34,778 bases of DNA from Bryobacterales bacterium (GTDB lineage Bacteria; Acidobacteriota; Terriglobia; Bryobacterales; Bryobacteraceae), in contig PLEX01000213.1 in the NCBI GenBank assembly GCA_003136575.1, positions 1,032 through 35,809 on the forward strand, read 5' to 3'. Under the pieces are notes generated by a model. That model saw only the letters and a program-made list of their open reading frames with translations. It searched no databases and was not told the origin of the DNA. The translations under genes and the position numbers were made by a program. Shown here piece by piece: positions 7,505 to 15,743 of the stretch. Each line of letters starts with the position of its first letter. Within the stretch, counting starts at the first letter, position 1.

Positions 7505-9676
7505 CTAACCCTGTTGGATCCCGATCAGGACCGGCGTTGAGTTGAAAGGCCCAAAGACACTTTGGCCATCCGTCACCCGAACGCTGGAACTAAGGTCGAT
7601 CGAGAATGCGCAGAAGACCTGACCTGGGTCCAGCCAATGGCCGCTTGCCGGCGCGACCTGGACGGTAAGTTCGCCCGTAACGAGGTTATAGCCCGACTCC
7701 GCAAGGGTTCCCGTGTAGCCGCAGCCTCCGATCTCCTGGGCGGGCGAGATTGGCGAACTGGACGTGATGGCGAAGCCGCCCGTGGATCCCTTGTCCATTC
7801 CGAGCGTATAAGAGGCCATGAAGCCTTCGTACTGATTGGCGCGGAAAGAGACCTGTATGGGATCGCCTGCGTCGGAGCCACCCGCGGGAAGAGTGAAAAG
7901 CGCGCAATTGCCCTGCGTCTGAGGCCCGACCGTCGTGATGAGGATGAGGTTAGGGTCGATGAACTGATCGACGAAGTTGTTGTCGACGTAAAGCGTAATA
8001 TTGTCGTCGGCAAGCAGGTTGCCCCCAACGTCGTAACCCTGGATGCGGAATACGATTGACCCCGCGCCACCGAGCGCCTGCTGGTACAGAGAGCTGGTGA
8101 GCACCATCTTCAGCACCTTCCAGCGATCAAGCCACGGCGTGCTGGTGTCGGTTTCTGCGTTGAAATACGACGGAACCGTGCTGAACACTCCGGTTTCCGT
8201 CTCGAGCGACCGGTTCGTCGGTCCTACCGACTGCGGAGCCACGTAGACTGGCGCGGGCACCACACGGTACGGACTGTAATCCTCGTTGACGAACTGATTG
8301 GCGGTGGCGAAACTGCTGCCGTAGCGGATCGTGTAGGAGACGATGTTGGGGTTATCCAGACAGGCGTAGAAGTACAGCGAGCCGGCCCACGCCGCGCACG
8401 TGACCTGCGGACCAAGCGCGCCGCTGTTGGTGATCTGGCCCGAGGCATCGAGCGAGGTGTTGCTGGTTGTCCTCGTGGTTCCCACCAGGGGGCCGACGGT
8501 GATGTTCCCGATGCTCTGGATGATCTGTCCGGTAGTACAACCCGGGGGCAGTGTCACGACGCCTTTTGGCACGCACACATTGATCTGCGCAAATTCCGGC
8601 GTATTGAAAAACGGCGTTGTCTCATACAGAACACCCGACGGTGCCGTGCCATCCAGCACCTGCACGATGACGTTGGGAAGCGTAACGTGGCAGCGCGGGA
8701 ACGGGATATGGATAGGAATCCGCGGGTCGAAGATAATGAACCGGCACGGCAGCGTGAACCGGAAGATGTAATTGCCGCGGCGATCCGTCGTGGTAACGCC
8801 AAGGACGGTGCGGACGCCGTTACCCGTGTATGGGCCGCCGGCCGCTTCCGCCGCGGTCGGTGTGTAGTCCTCGAAACGCAGCAGATAGTCGGCCAGAACA
8901 CCGCTTTGGCATCCGCGGTTGATATTAAACAGGCCCGCCACGTCGATGGCGCTGAGGCTCACAGCGCTGCGTGCGGAGGGGGCGCTCAGGGCCACAATCT
9001 GGCTGGCTGCCGCGGCTGCCGAATTCACTGCCAGCGCCGAGGTGGCCGCGCCTTCCGAAACTGCAGACGTGTCGGCGAATACCTTAACCTGTTCCTGCGG
9101 AACGATGGGATTATCTTCGACCGGAAGCAGGAACGGGCGGAACGGACCGGGGTCGGGTCCCGGACCCACCGGCTTCGGATAGACGCGCTCGGGGTAGAGC
9201 GTTTCGATCACTTTTCGGAAAGTCGGGCGCAGCAACGCGGCCTGGAGTGAGGCCTCGCTGTCGATGACTACCGATGGGAACGGCCGGCACGGCGTGAAGA
9301 TACAGCCCGAGTACCAGCTCACGTTTCCGAATAAGATGAAGTCGTTCTGCGTGACGGGAGTCGTGCACGTGAGAATAAGGTCGTCGAAGACGGGATCGAT
9401 CTCGTCGTCGTTCGCGTCGATATTAAATGAATAGTTGACGCCGTTGTTGGCAGGGAATGTGATCTCCATAAAGGAATCGACAAAACCCGAACCCGGGTCG
9501 TGCTGCACGTCGATGGCCCAGGCGGCGCCGTTTACATGCACGGGCGGCGTGGCATTGGTGGCGGTGTAGGTGCCGTTGCCCGTGGCCGCGCCGGAGATGA
9601 TGAATCGTTGAGGTGTTGAGCCGAGCTCTTTCGATTTGACGGAGACCGTCCAGGAGCCCTGCATTGGAATTGACAT
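7505..9676 (-). CDS. Large beta-rich protein of unknown function, no signal peptide
   Basis: 723 aa, the first gene of the three-gene operon; the ATG at 9676 is preceded by an AGAGAG purine stretch. It begins MSIPMQGSWTVSVKSKEL with no signal peptide or membrane helix. The N-terminal ~110 residues form a beta domain ending NDDEIDPVFDDLILTC, an acidic Asp-rich loop that resembles calcium-binding surface domains. Then follow a Pro/Gly linker (KPVGPGPDPGPF), an Ala/Ser-rich helical stretch (~200-245), an Ig/Cna-B-like section (TTDRRGNYIFRFTLP), an aromatic beta region and a C-terminal domain rich in Gly and Asn. About 14 cysteines are spread along it. I do not recognise the protein. The size and composition suggest an assembled extracellular or particle-surface component exported by a non-Sec route. 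Confidence 0.8.
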   Translation of the reverse strand: MSIPMQGSWTVSVKSKELGSTPQRFIISGAATGNGTYTATNATPPVHVNGAAWAIDVQHDPGSGFVDSFMEITFPANNGVNYSFNIDANDDEIDPVFDDLILTCTTPVTQNDFILFGNVSWYSGCIFTPCRPFPSVVIDSEASLQAALLRPTFRKVIETLYPERVYPKPVGPGPDPGPFRPFLLPVEDNPIVPQEQVKVFADTSAVSEGAATSALAVNSAAAAASQIVALSAPSARSAVSLSAIDVAGLFNINRGCQSGVLADYLLRFEDYTPTAAEAAGGPYTGNGVRTVLGVTTTDRRGNYIFRFTLPCRFIIFDPRIPIHIPFPRCHVTLPNVIVQVLDGTAPSGVLYETTPFFNTPEFAQINVCVPKGVVTLPPGCTTGQIIQSIGNITVGPLVGTTRTTSNTSLDASGQITNSGALGPQVTCAAWAGSLYFYACLDNPNIVSYTIRYGSSFATANQFVNEDYSPYRVVPAPVYVAPQSVGPTNRSLETETGVFSTVPSYFNAETDTSTPWLDRWKVLKMVLTSSLYQQALGGAGSIVFRIQGYDVGGNLLADDNITLYVDNNFVDQFIDPNLILITTVGPQTQGNCALFTLPAGGSDAGDPIQVSFRANQYEGFMASYTLGMDKGSTGGFAITSSSPISPAQEIGGCGYTGTLAESGYNLVTGELTVQVAPASGHWLDPGQVFCAFSIDLSSSVRVTDGQSVFGPFNSTPVLIGIQQG

Positions 9677-9813
9677 GGTGATCGCTCTCTTTTCGGGACG
9701 GGCTCATTTGTTGGCCTGCCCGATGTAGAGTGCAAGACACGGGAAAAACATATCAATTTTTTCGGCGTCGTTGCGGGCCCCCGGTTAACACCGCCGAACG
9801 AAAGTGATATCGG

Positions 9814-11061
9814 TCACCTTGGCGTGATCAGTCCGCCCAGCTTATCGGCTTCACCGGCGGTCGTGCGCGGGAAGCGAACCGAATACGCTTCAAGGTACTT
9901 CAGGCCCGATCCCGTGTTGTAGAGAACTATCTTGTCGCCGGCCTTCAGGAAGCCCTCTCGGATCAAACGCTCGGCCGCGGCAACGCAGGCGGCGCCTTCC
10001 GGCGCCGCAAAGATACCCTCTTCCGACGCAAGGCGTACGCCGGCATCCAACAGATCGCGGTCGGAGACGGCAATCGCGCAGCCGCCGCTTTCGCGGACAG
10101 CCTGCAACGTCAGGCGGTCGCCGAGCGGTTTCGGCACTCGAAGACCGGCGGCGACGGTCGACGCGCCATCCCAGAATCGGCTGGCCTCGGTGCCTTCGTG
10201 GAATGCGCGGACGATGGGTTGGCAACCTTCCGACTGCACCGCGATCATTTTGGGCCGTTCGGGCCCGATCCAGCCGAGAGCTTCCATTTCGCCGAAAGCC
10301 TTCCACATGCCGATCATGCCGACTCCGCCGCCCGCCGGATAGAGAATCGCGTCCGGCAGCTTCCAGCTCAGCTGTTCCGCCACTTCGTATCCCATCGTCT
10401 TCTTGCCTTCGATGCGGTACGGTTCCTTAAGAGTGCTGATATCGAACCACGCATCCGGCTGGCCCGCGGTTGCTTTACACCGCTCGCCCACGATGCGGCC
10501 GCAATCGCTGATCAGGCCATCGACCAGGGTCACATGCGCACCATACGCTTTGCATTCGATGAAGTTGGCTTGCGGCACGTCGGCGGGCATGTAAATGTGA
10601 GCTTCGAGGCCTGCGGCGGCAGCGTAGGCCGAAAGCGCGCTTGCGGCATTGCCTGCCGATGGAATTGCCACAATCTTCACGCCCAGTTCGACGCACATCG
10701 AGATGGCGCAGGAAAGTCCCCGCGCCTTGAAAGAGCCGGTTGGATTCAGGCCTTCGTCTTTAATCAGCAGATCGCCCGCACCAATGCGCGCGCCGGTGCG
10801 GCGGGCGGCAAGCAGCGGCGTCATCCCCTCGCCCAGCGAAACGATCGAATCGGGAGTACGCACCGGCAGCGCGGGCGCATAGCGCCACATGGAATTCGGA
10901 CCGGAAGCGATAGACTCGCGGGACCATTCGGCGCGAAGACGGGCCAGATCGTAACGGACGAGCAGCGGCCCGCCGCATTCGCAAAGATTCCACGCGCGGC
11001 CCGCCTGGAAGATTCGGCTGCACAGACTGCACTCGAGATGCGTCATGTTAGTTTGGGGCAT
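9814..11061 (-). CDS. thrC: Threonine synthase
   Basis: 415 aa, PLP enzyme converting O-phosphohomoserine to threonine and phosphate in the cytosol. The N-terminus has a zinc-ribbon-like Cys set (C11, C14, C27, C29), as in many threonine synthases of the archaeal/acidobacterial type. The fold-type-II PLP signature [11 protein letters not shown] carries the Schiff-base Lys112. [14 protein letters not shown] is the substrate/cofactor loop and [13 protein letters not shown] is the phosphate-binding glycine loop. Length and motifs are complete. ATG 11061 and ATG 11046 (MTHLECSLC) are both possible; neither has a clear ribosome binding site. It stands alone, divergent from the transglycosylase gene. 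A related PLP enzyme such as cysteate synthase cannot be strictly excluded. Confidence 0.9.
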   Translation of the reverse strand: MPQTNMTHLECSLCSRIFQAGRAWNLCECGGPLLVRYDLARLRAEWSRESIASGPNSMWRYAPALPVRTPDSIVSLGEGMTPLLAARRTGARIGAGDLLIKDEGLNPTGSFKARGLSCAISMCVELGVKIVAIPSAGNAASALSAYAAAAGLEAHIYMPADVPQANFIECKAYGAHVTLVDGLISDCGRIVGERCKATAGQPDAWFDISTLKEPYRIEGKKTMGYEVAEQLSWKLPDAILYPAGGGVGMIGMWKAFGEMEALGWIGPERPKMIAVQSEGCQPIVRAFHEGTEASRFWDGASTVAAGLRVPKPLGDRLTLQAVRESGGCAIAVSDRDLLDAGVRLASEEGIFAAPEGAACVAAAERLIREGFLKAGDKIVLYNTGSGLKYLEAYSVRFPRTTAGEADKLGGLITPR

Positions 11062-11249
11062 ATAAGGGTCGGATGAGCGGACTATTTCATCTTATAAGCG
11101 CAAGGGGCGCCGGAGATCGGAGGAACCACCCACCGGAAATCGGCGGAACTACCCGTTCGCCCGCATGGCGCGGGCGCGTCGCGCGCGTTTTGCTCCGGGG
11201 CGCGCGGGCCGCGGGTCGCGACAATGGACTGAGTGCGCAGCCGGCACGA

Positions 11250-11996
11250 ATGCCGTTTTTACCGCGCGTCGCCGCTCTCCCGCTGATCGCACTCTGCGCT
11301 CTCGCCTTGCCGGTCTGGGCGGGCGAGAATATCCTTCTGCGGACCGGATTCCGCCTGCCCGCCGACAGGCATGAGGTGGATGGCTCCGTTATCCGCATTT
11401 ACTCCGCTTCCGGCGAGACGGAAATGCCGCTCAATCTGGTGGAGGCGGTTGAAACCGTCGATTCCGCCGATCCCAAAACGGTTGGTGAAGCGCCCGCGGA
11501 CGTCCGCGCCGCAACGGACGAAATGCGCGTACTTTCCAGTCCGAGGCCAGTGGACAGTTCGACGCCCGGGAACAGTCAGGCGACGGCAGCGCCGCTGGAT
11601 CTCTCTCCCGCCTCCCTGGCTTCGACCGCGGCGCGCAAGTACTCGTTGCCCGATGCGTTTGTTGCAAGCGTGATGCGGGCCGAATCCGGTTTCGATCCAT
11701 CGGCGGTATCTCCGAAGGGCGCGATCGGTCTGATGCAGTTGATGCCCGCAACGGCGCGCGACCTCGGCGTGGACGCCACCAGACCGGCCGAAAACGCCGA
11801 CGGGGGAGCGAGGTACCTGCGGGATTTGCTGGCTAAGTATGAGGACCTGCCGGATCAGGTCGTACTGGCGTTGGCGGCTTATAACGCCGGTCCAGGCGCT
11901 GTGGACAAGTTTCACGGCGTGCCGCCATATCGCGAAACGCGGGAATACATCCTGCGCGTTTTAAAAAACTGGAATCCGGCACCACCTGCGAAATAG
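11250..11996 (+). CDS. Lytic transglycosylase (SLT domain), exported
   Basis: 248 aa from ATG 11250. The frame is open back to 11073, but only this start gives a signal peptide ([21 protein letters not shown], cleavage after VWA). The first ~115 mature residues are a small beta segment plus an Ala/Pro linker. The SLT/goose-lysozyme-like domain fills residues ~120-240: the catalytic Glu145 in [21 protein letters not shown], a [13 protein letters not shown] helix and [12 protein letters not shown]. These are the hallmarks of family-1 transglycosylases, which cleave the MurNAc-GlcNAc bond and leave 1,6-anhydro ends. It probably acts in cell-wall turnover. The upstream 11140-11230 stretch is extremely GC-rich and I see no gene in it. 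Confidence 0.9.
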   Translation: MPFLPRVAALPLIALCALALPVWAGENILLRTGFRLPADRHEVDGSVIRIYSASGETEMPLNLVEAVETVDSADPKTVGEAPADVRAATDEMRVLSSPRPVDSSTPGNSQATAAPLDLSPASLASTAARKYSLPDAFVASVMRAESGFDPSAVSPKGAIGLMQLMPATARDLGVDATRPAENADGGARYLRDLLAKYEDLPDQVVLALAAYNAGPGAVDKFHGVPPYRETREYILRVLKNWNPAPPAK

Positions 11997-12250
11997 GTAA
12001 TATTGCGGACAATCCTGAAACCTTCCACCCCGTGGTTCATCCAAGTACGGGAATGGTGCTCACAGCCAGGCAGTACGGTTCCGGCCATGTTTCCGGCTTA
12101 ATGAGTGGCTTATGCCTTCCTGGGTTGTCGTGCACTGTCGCTGGGCAGGTTTTCGGCAGGCGGACGGGCCACGACATCGGAAAGGCCGCGCATTCGGCGG
12201 GGTCCGGCGGTTTCTCGGTAGTTCCGTGTGACAATGGAGAATTGCGCCCA

Positions 12251-12889
12251 ATGCCAGCGGAAGCGACCCCAGTAGCGCCAGCGGATGCACCCAGCGACGA
12301 ACTGGATCTTGTCTCGCGCGCGCGAGCGGGAGATGGTGCCGCGTTCTCCCTCCTGATCGACCGTTACGAAGGCCGGATTTTCCGCCTGGCAATGAACATC
12401 ACGCAGAATCGGGAAGATGCTGAAGATGTGCTTCAGGAAGCGTTCCTGAAAGCGTACGAGCATCTCGATCAGTTTCAGGGGAATTCGAAGTTCTATACGT
12501 GGATCGTTCGCATCGCCGTCAATCAGGCGCTGATGAAGCTGCGCAAGAGGAAAAGCGATCGCACTATTTCCCTCGACGAACAGATCGATACCGGCGAGGA
12601 TATGGTTGTGCGTGAAGTAGCCGCCTGGGACCCGGACCCCGAGGAGCGGTATTCGCGCGAAGAAATGAACGGGATTTTGACCGAAGCTATAGACGGCCTG
12701 CTGCCCATTTATCGCACGGTATTTACGCTCCGCGACGTCGACGGCCTCTCCACCGAAGAGACAGCCGAAGCTCTGGACCTCTCGGTGCCGGCCGTGAAGA
12801 GCCGTCTGTTGCGGGCCCGTCTGCAGCTGCGCGATAAGCTGACGCGTTTTTTCAAGCGCAAAGGAGACGACGCCTTTGCTTACATGTAA
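12251..12889 (+). CDS. ECF RNA polymerase sigma factor (RpoE-like)
   Basis: 212 aa from ATG 12251, preceded by GGAG about 12 bp upstream. The open frame reaches back to 12032, but that extension has no sigma homology and an atypical composition. Region 2 covers LLIDRYEGRIFRLAMNITQ through DAEDVLQEAFLKAY and the WIVRIAVNQALMKLRKRK helix. Region 4 lies at EAIDGLLPIYRTVFTLRDVDG, with the helix-turn-helix STEETAEALDLSVPAVKSRLLRAR. It should direct transcription of an extracytoplasmic-stress or envelope regulon and be held by the anti-sigma encoded in overlap downstream. The 251-bp leader 12000-12250 holds no gene; an autoregulated promoter is likely there but I could not define one. Confidence 0.93.
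   Translation: MPAEATPVAPADAPSDELDLVSRARAGDGAAFSLLIDRYEGRIFRLAMNITQNREDAEDVLQEAFLKAYEHLDQFQGNSKFYTWIVRIAVNQALMKLRKRKSDRTISLDEQIDTGEDMVVREVAAWDPDPEERYSREEMNGILTEAIDGLLPIYRTVFTLRDVDGLSTEETAEALDLSVPAVKSRLLRARLQLRDKLTRFFKRKGDDAFAYM
12861..12866 (+). promoter_or_regulatory. Shine-Dalgarno of the anti-sigma gene
   Basis: AAGGAG lies inside the end of the sigma-factor gene, 9 bp before the TTG at 12876. It decides that this TTG, not a later codon, is the anti-sigma start. Confidence 0.75.
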
Positions 12890-13124
12890 GCAGTTTCTGT
12901 CGGAACTGACCGACTATCTGGACGAAAAGACCAGCACCGAGCTCCGCGAGAAGCTACAGCGGCATATCACGGAATGCCCGAACTGCTGGGTTGTCTGCGA
13001 TACGACGAAGAAGACGATCCAGGTTTACAAGGGCATGCAGAGTTGCTCGATCCCCGAGGACGTGCATGCGCGGCTGATGGCTGCGGTGGAGCGGAAGATC
13101 GCCGACTGCGGTAAGCCGAAATAG
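12876..13124 (+). CDS. Zinc-finger anti-sigma factor (zf-HC2 type)
   Basis: 82 aa, starting at TTG 12876 with an ideal AAGGAG 9 bp upstream and overlapping the sigma gene by 14 bp. It carries the anti-sigma zinc motif His30-x3-Cys34-x2-Cys37 (HITECPNC), with Cys4 near the N-terminus as a possible further ligand. No membrane helix is visible, so it is a soluble ZAS-type protein like RsrA/ChrR-class regulators, not an anchored one. Expected role: bind and silence the ECF sigma factor, releasing it in response to a redox or metal signal. The later helix RLMAAVERKIADCG ends with another Cys. Confidence 0.9.
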   Translation: MLTCKQFLSELTDYLDEKTSTELREKLQRHITECPNCWVVCDTTKKTIQVYKGMQSCSIPEDVHARLMAAVERKIADCGKPK

Positions 13125-13249
13125 CGAGTGACGGTTAACGCCCGCGCTACTTTCCCCAACGCGCTTCTTTCCCGGCTGTTCCTTGTTGCGGACCCAGGCC
13201 CGACTGGCCACGAGTGCCCGCCGTCCAGACAGAATTGCGAATCAATCAA

Positions 13250-15103
13250 TCAACGATGTCTCCGAAGTTCGTCATTCATCTTTGCCGCGGAGATGAGGGA
13301 CAGTGACACCTGCTTTGAATCGTTTTCCGCGATTGTCACGGCAGCGCCCAGATTATCGAAAAGCCCGGGAAACTGCGGGTCCGGAAAGAGAATGGCATCG
13401 CCGCCCATGGCGGAAGCAATGACTTCATCGAGTCGCTCCCAGGCATAGACATGATAATTTCCGGGGGCGATGCCCGTAATGCTGAAATGGCCGGTGGCGT
13501 CAGTCGGGACGACGGGGCGCAGTTCGGGCCGATCCATAGAACCAGGAAGTCGGTCAGGCAGGAGCGTCACTCTGGCGGCGGATACCGGGGCGCCGTCGGG
13601 ATTTGCGACGGTCCCCGTAATGCGGCCAGCCGCAGTGCTCAGAACGATTTCCAGAACGCCCGACGAAGCGGCGCCGTGTGTCAGATCGATTCCGGTTTCG
13701 AGGCATTCCTGTCCGTTCAGCGCGACGGATTTCACGTACGCTGCCGGCGGTGGGGTTACGTCCACGCGATACCGGCCGGCTTCCACACCCTGGATCGTGA
13801 AGGCGCCGTCGTCGGATGGCTCGCCGCCCCATCCGTGTACGCCATTCGAGGAGAGCAGAGCCTCGAGTGGCGTCAGACGAACGAGCAGATTGCGGACCGG
13901 CTGTTCGGGGGTTGTCTTCGCCACGCCCCGCAGTTCCGAGATTGGCTGCGGGACGATTACGACGTCTTCCAGATCGGCATCCGTAATCCGAACCGTCTGG
14001 CGCCCCAGGCTGCCGGGCGTGCCGTACTGGCAAAGGATAAGCGTCCACGTGCCGGCGGTCAGACCGGCAATATCGAACGTCCCATCCGGCGCAAGAGGCC
14101 TGCCTTCATCCACGACACTGGGGCGGAGGCTGCCGCCCTCCTGGGATGGCAAGATTCGAAGATTCGGATTGGCTTTTTCCGCGAGCGGGCCCTTGACATT
14201 GCCTCGCACGTGGTACACAAGCGTCCGCTCCATCCGTACATTGAGCTCTGAAATCGGGCGGCCTTCGGCATCAAATCCCGCTGCAAGGGTCACGTCGCGG
14301 ACACCGGGGAAGTAAGTCGGGGAGTAGCCCCTCTCCGGGTTGCGAGTGACGCTTCGCGTCTCTATTTCAGTGACGCTTCGCGTCTCTATTTCAGTGACGC
14401 TTCGCGTCGCTATTCCAGTGACGCGCGTCAGTGTGGGCTCCCCGTTTTCGGATTCAGGAGTGTCGGATCCGGCGGGCACAAAACGCAGGAACCAGTGTGC
14501 CGAATACACCGACATCGTGTACCGTCCGTCGGCATCGGTCTGAACGCCGACTCCCTGGATCATCAGACGCCGCTGACCGTTAAGGACTGTATCGACGACC
14601 ATCGGTCGCACGGTAACTCGTGGCACCGGGTCGCCGTTCTCGTCGGTAACTCTGCCGGACAGCACGGTCATCGGGACAAGTTCAATCTCTACACCGGTCA
14701 GATGTTGGCCGGCAGCGACGGTAATGGTATCCGCCGGTCGCGCGTTCATCGTGGCATTAGGTGGGCCCAGGATCGGATTGCGTGGCGAGTAATCGGCGTG
14801 AGTGGCCAACACAGTGTATGTTCCAGGGTAGACGCCATCGATGGAGAATCTACCCAATGAATCCGCTTCTGCCGTATAGGGATTGCCCAATTGAAGTGCC
14901 TTGGGGGAAGAACCCGGGAGAGGCATCAGAATGAGAGAAGTAGCGGCCAATGGCTGGTGTGCCGCGCCAAAAGTGGTCCCCTCAATCGTTCCGGTAACTG
15001 AGGGATCGGGTGGCGCGTCCGGAACCGGCGTTTGCGCAGCTGCCAGAGTGGCGAATAACGCCACCGTTGCGAACCGTAATGTCAGCGGACGCATTTGAGT
15101 CAA
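13250..15103 (-). CDS. Exported carboxypeptidase-regulatory-like repeat protein
   Basis: 617 aa from TTG 15103 (GGAG six bases upstream) or 614 aa from ATG 15094; both open the signal peptide LTLRFATVALFATLAAAQ. The mature protein is a string of carboxypeptidase-regulatory-like/Cna-B-type beta domains, each with a GRFSIDGVYPGTYTVLA, GTFDIAGLTAGTWTL, GAFTIQGVEAGRYRVDV or GHFSITGIAPGNYHVYAWE signature (near residues 85, 350, 455 and 560). Such proteins are highly expanded in Acidobacteria and probably sit on the cell surface or in the periplasm, with a structural or carbohydrate-binding role. There is no enzyme motif. Residues ~235-258 are an in-frame tandem repeat (ETRSVTEI units). The last ~45 residues match a decayed paralogue upstream. 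Confidence 0.88.
   Translation of the reverse strand: MTQMRPLTLRFATVALFATLAAAQTPVPDAPPDPSVTGTIEGTTFGAAHQPLAATSLILMPLPGSSPKALQLGNPYTAEADSLGRFSIDGVYPGTYTVLATHADYSPRNPILGPPNATMNARPADTITVAAGQHLTGVEIELVPMTVLSGRVTDENGDPVPRVTVRPMVVDTVLNGQRRLMIQGVGVQTDADGRYTMSVYSAHWFLRFVPAGSDTPESENGEPTLTRVTGIATRSVTEIETRSVTEIETRSVTRNPERGYSPTYFPGVRDVTLAAGFDAEGRPISELNVRMERTLVYHVRGNVKGPLAEKANPNLRILPSQEGGSLRPSVVDEGRPLAPDGTFDIAGLTAGTWTLILCQYGTPGSLGRQTVRITDADLEDVVIVPQPISELRGVAKTTPEQPVRNLLVRLTPLEALLSSNGVHGWGGEPSDDGAFTIQGVEAGRYRVDVTPPPAAYVKSVALNGQECLETGIDLTHGAASSGVLEIVLSTAAGRITGTVANPDGAPVSAARVTLLPDRLPGSMDRPELRPVVPTDATGHFSITGIAPGNYHVYAWERLDEVIASAMGGDAILFPDPQFPGLFDNLGAAVTIAENDSKQVSLSLISAAKMNDELRRHR
14345..14416. repeat. 24-bp tandem repeat, three units, inside a CDS
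   Basis: Three consecutive 24-bp units beginning AGTGACGCTTCGCGTC at 14345, 14369 and 14393; the first two are identical and the third has two substitutions. A partial unit follows at 14417. Each unit contains the palindrome GACGC-TTC-GCGTC. The length is a multiple of three, so the host protein simply gains 8-residue ETRSVTEI units. Confidence 0.9.
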
Positions 15104-15440
15104 CGAAGTCTCCGGAGATCGTCGTTCATTCTGACGGCAGAGATCAGGGAACGGGTTACCTGTTTCGAATCATTTTCGTCACGATGGCCGGCGCCCCCAC
15201 TGTCGAATAGCCAGGGAACTCCGGATCGGGAGATCCTATGGACTCACCCCCAACGGTGAAATGGATACGGCGCTCAAATGCTCCCAGGCGTAAACGTGCT
15301 GGCTGCAGGGTACAACGCCCCTGAACTGCCCGGTCGGGTCGGCAGCGAGAATTAGCCATAAATCGGGCTGGTAAACGGCCGGGGAGAGAAAGGAACCAAC
15401 CGTTCAAAGTCGGGCAGGCCGCCCAAACAAGGGGAGTGAA
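15104..15440 (-). pseudogene. Decayed 3' end of a paralogue of the 13250-15103 gene
   Basis: Read on the minus strand, this stretch aligns base by base with the 3' end of the neighbouring gene: GATCGTCGTTCATTCTGACG here against GTTCGTCATTCATCTTTGCC at 13268-13287, and a matching GCTCCCAGGCGTAAACGTG block near 15280-15300 against GCTCCCAGGCATAGACATG. In translation pieces such as PDPEFPG, and HVYAWEHL in another frame, correspond to PDPQFPG and HVYAWERL of the intact protein. The frames do not stay open and the 5' two-thirds are missing, so it is a truncated, frameshifted relic of a tandem duplicate. The outer boundary near 15440 is approximate. Confidence 0.75.
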
Positions 15441-15743
15441 CCGTCGAATCGTGGCCTGAGACGGATCAGAGCCGCCTCCGGTTCGCGCAATCGGTGCATC
15501 GCTGCATGCACCCGGAAACAGCTGATGAATGCCAGGCTGAGCGTGCCAGGACGGCGTTCACGTACCGGAATCCTGCTGAATCAGCCCGGATTGGACGATA
15601 TGACAAAATAGGGGTAATTTCCAGGGCGTGCAACGTCCTGGATGCCGGCGAAACCGGAGGCCAGACGCGCGACGCGCGAGTGCGGCCCCGCATCGCCAAA
15701 GTGGTCATTCTGAACTATAAACCAATTTCTCGCCAAAAAACTC
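15441..15743. other. Gene-free interval with one hairpin
   Basis: No credible gene on either strand. A perfect inverted repeat GGTGCAT (15493-15499) / ATGCACC (15506-15512) with a 6-base loop lies in it, without a following T-run, so it is not a classic terminator. The part before 15744 should hold the promoter of the glycan gene run; I could not pick out clear -35/-10 boxes. Confidence 0.5.

Noticed and set aside
10198..11076. A 292-aa plus-strand ORF
   Set aside because: Antisense to threonine synthase; no recognisable features.
12032..12250. An N-terminal extension of the sigma factor
   Set aside because: The extra 73 residues lack sigma homology and the ATG at 12251 has a Shine-Dalgarno; extension taken as leader DNA.
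14345..14416. A CRISPR array
   Set aside because: The 24-bp units are contiguous, without spacers, and in frame in a gene; a minisatellite, not CRISPR.
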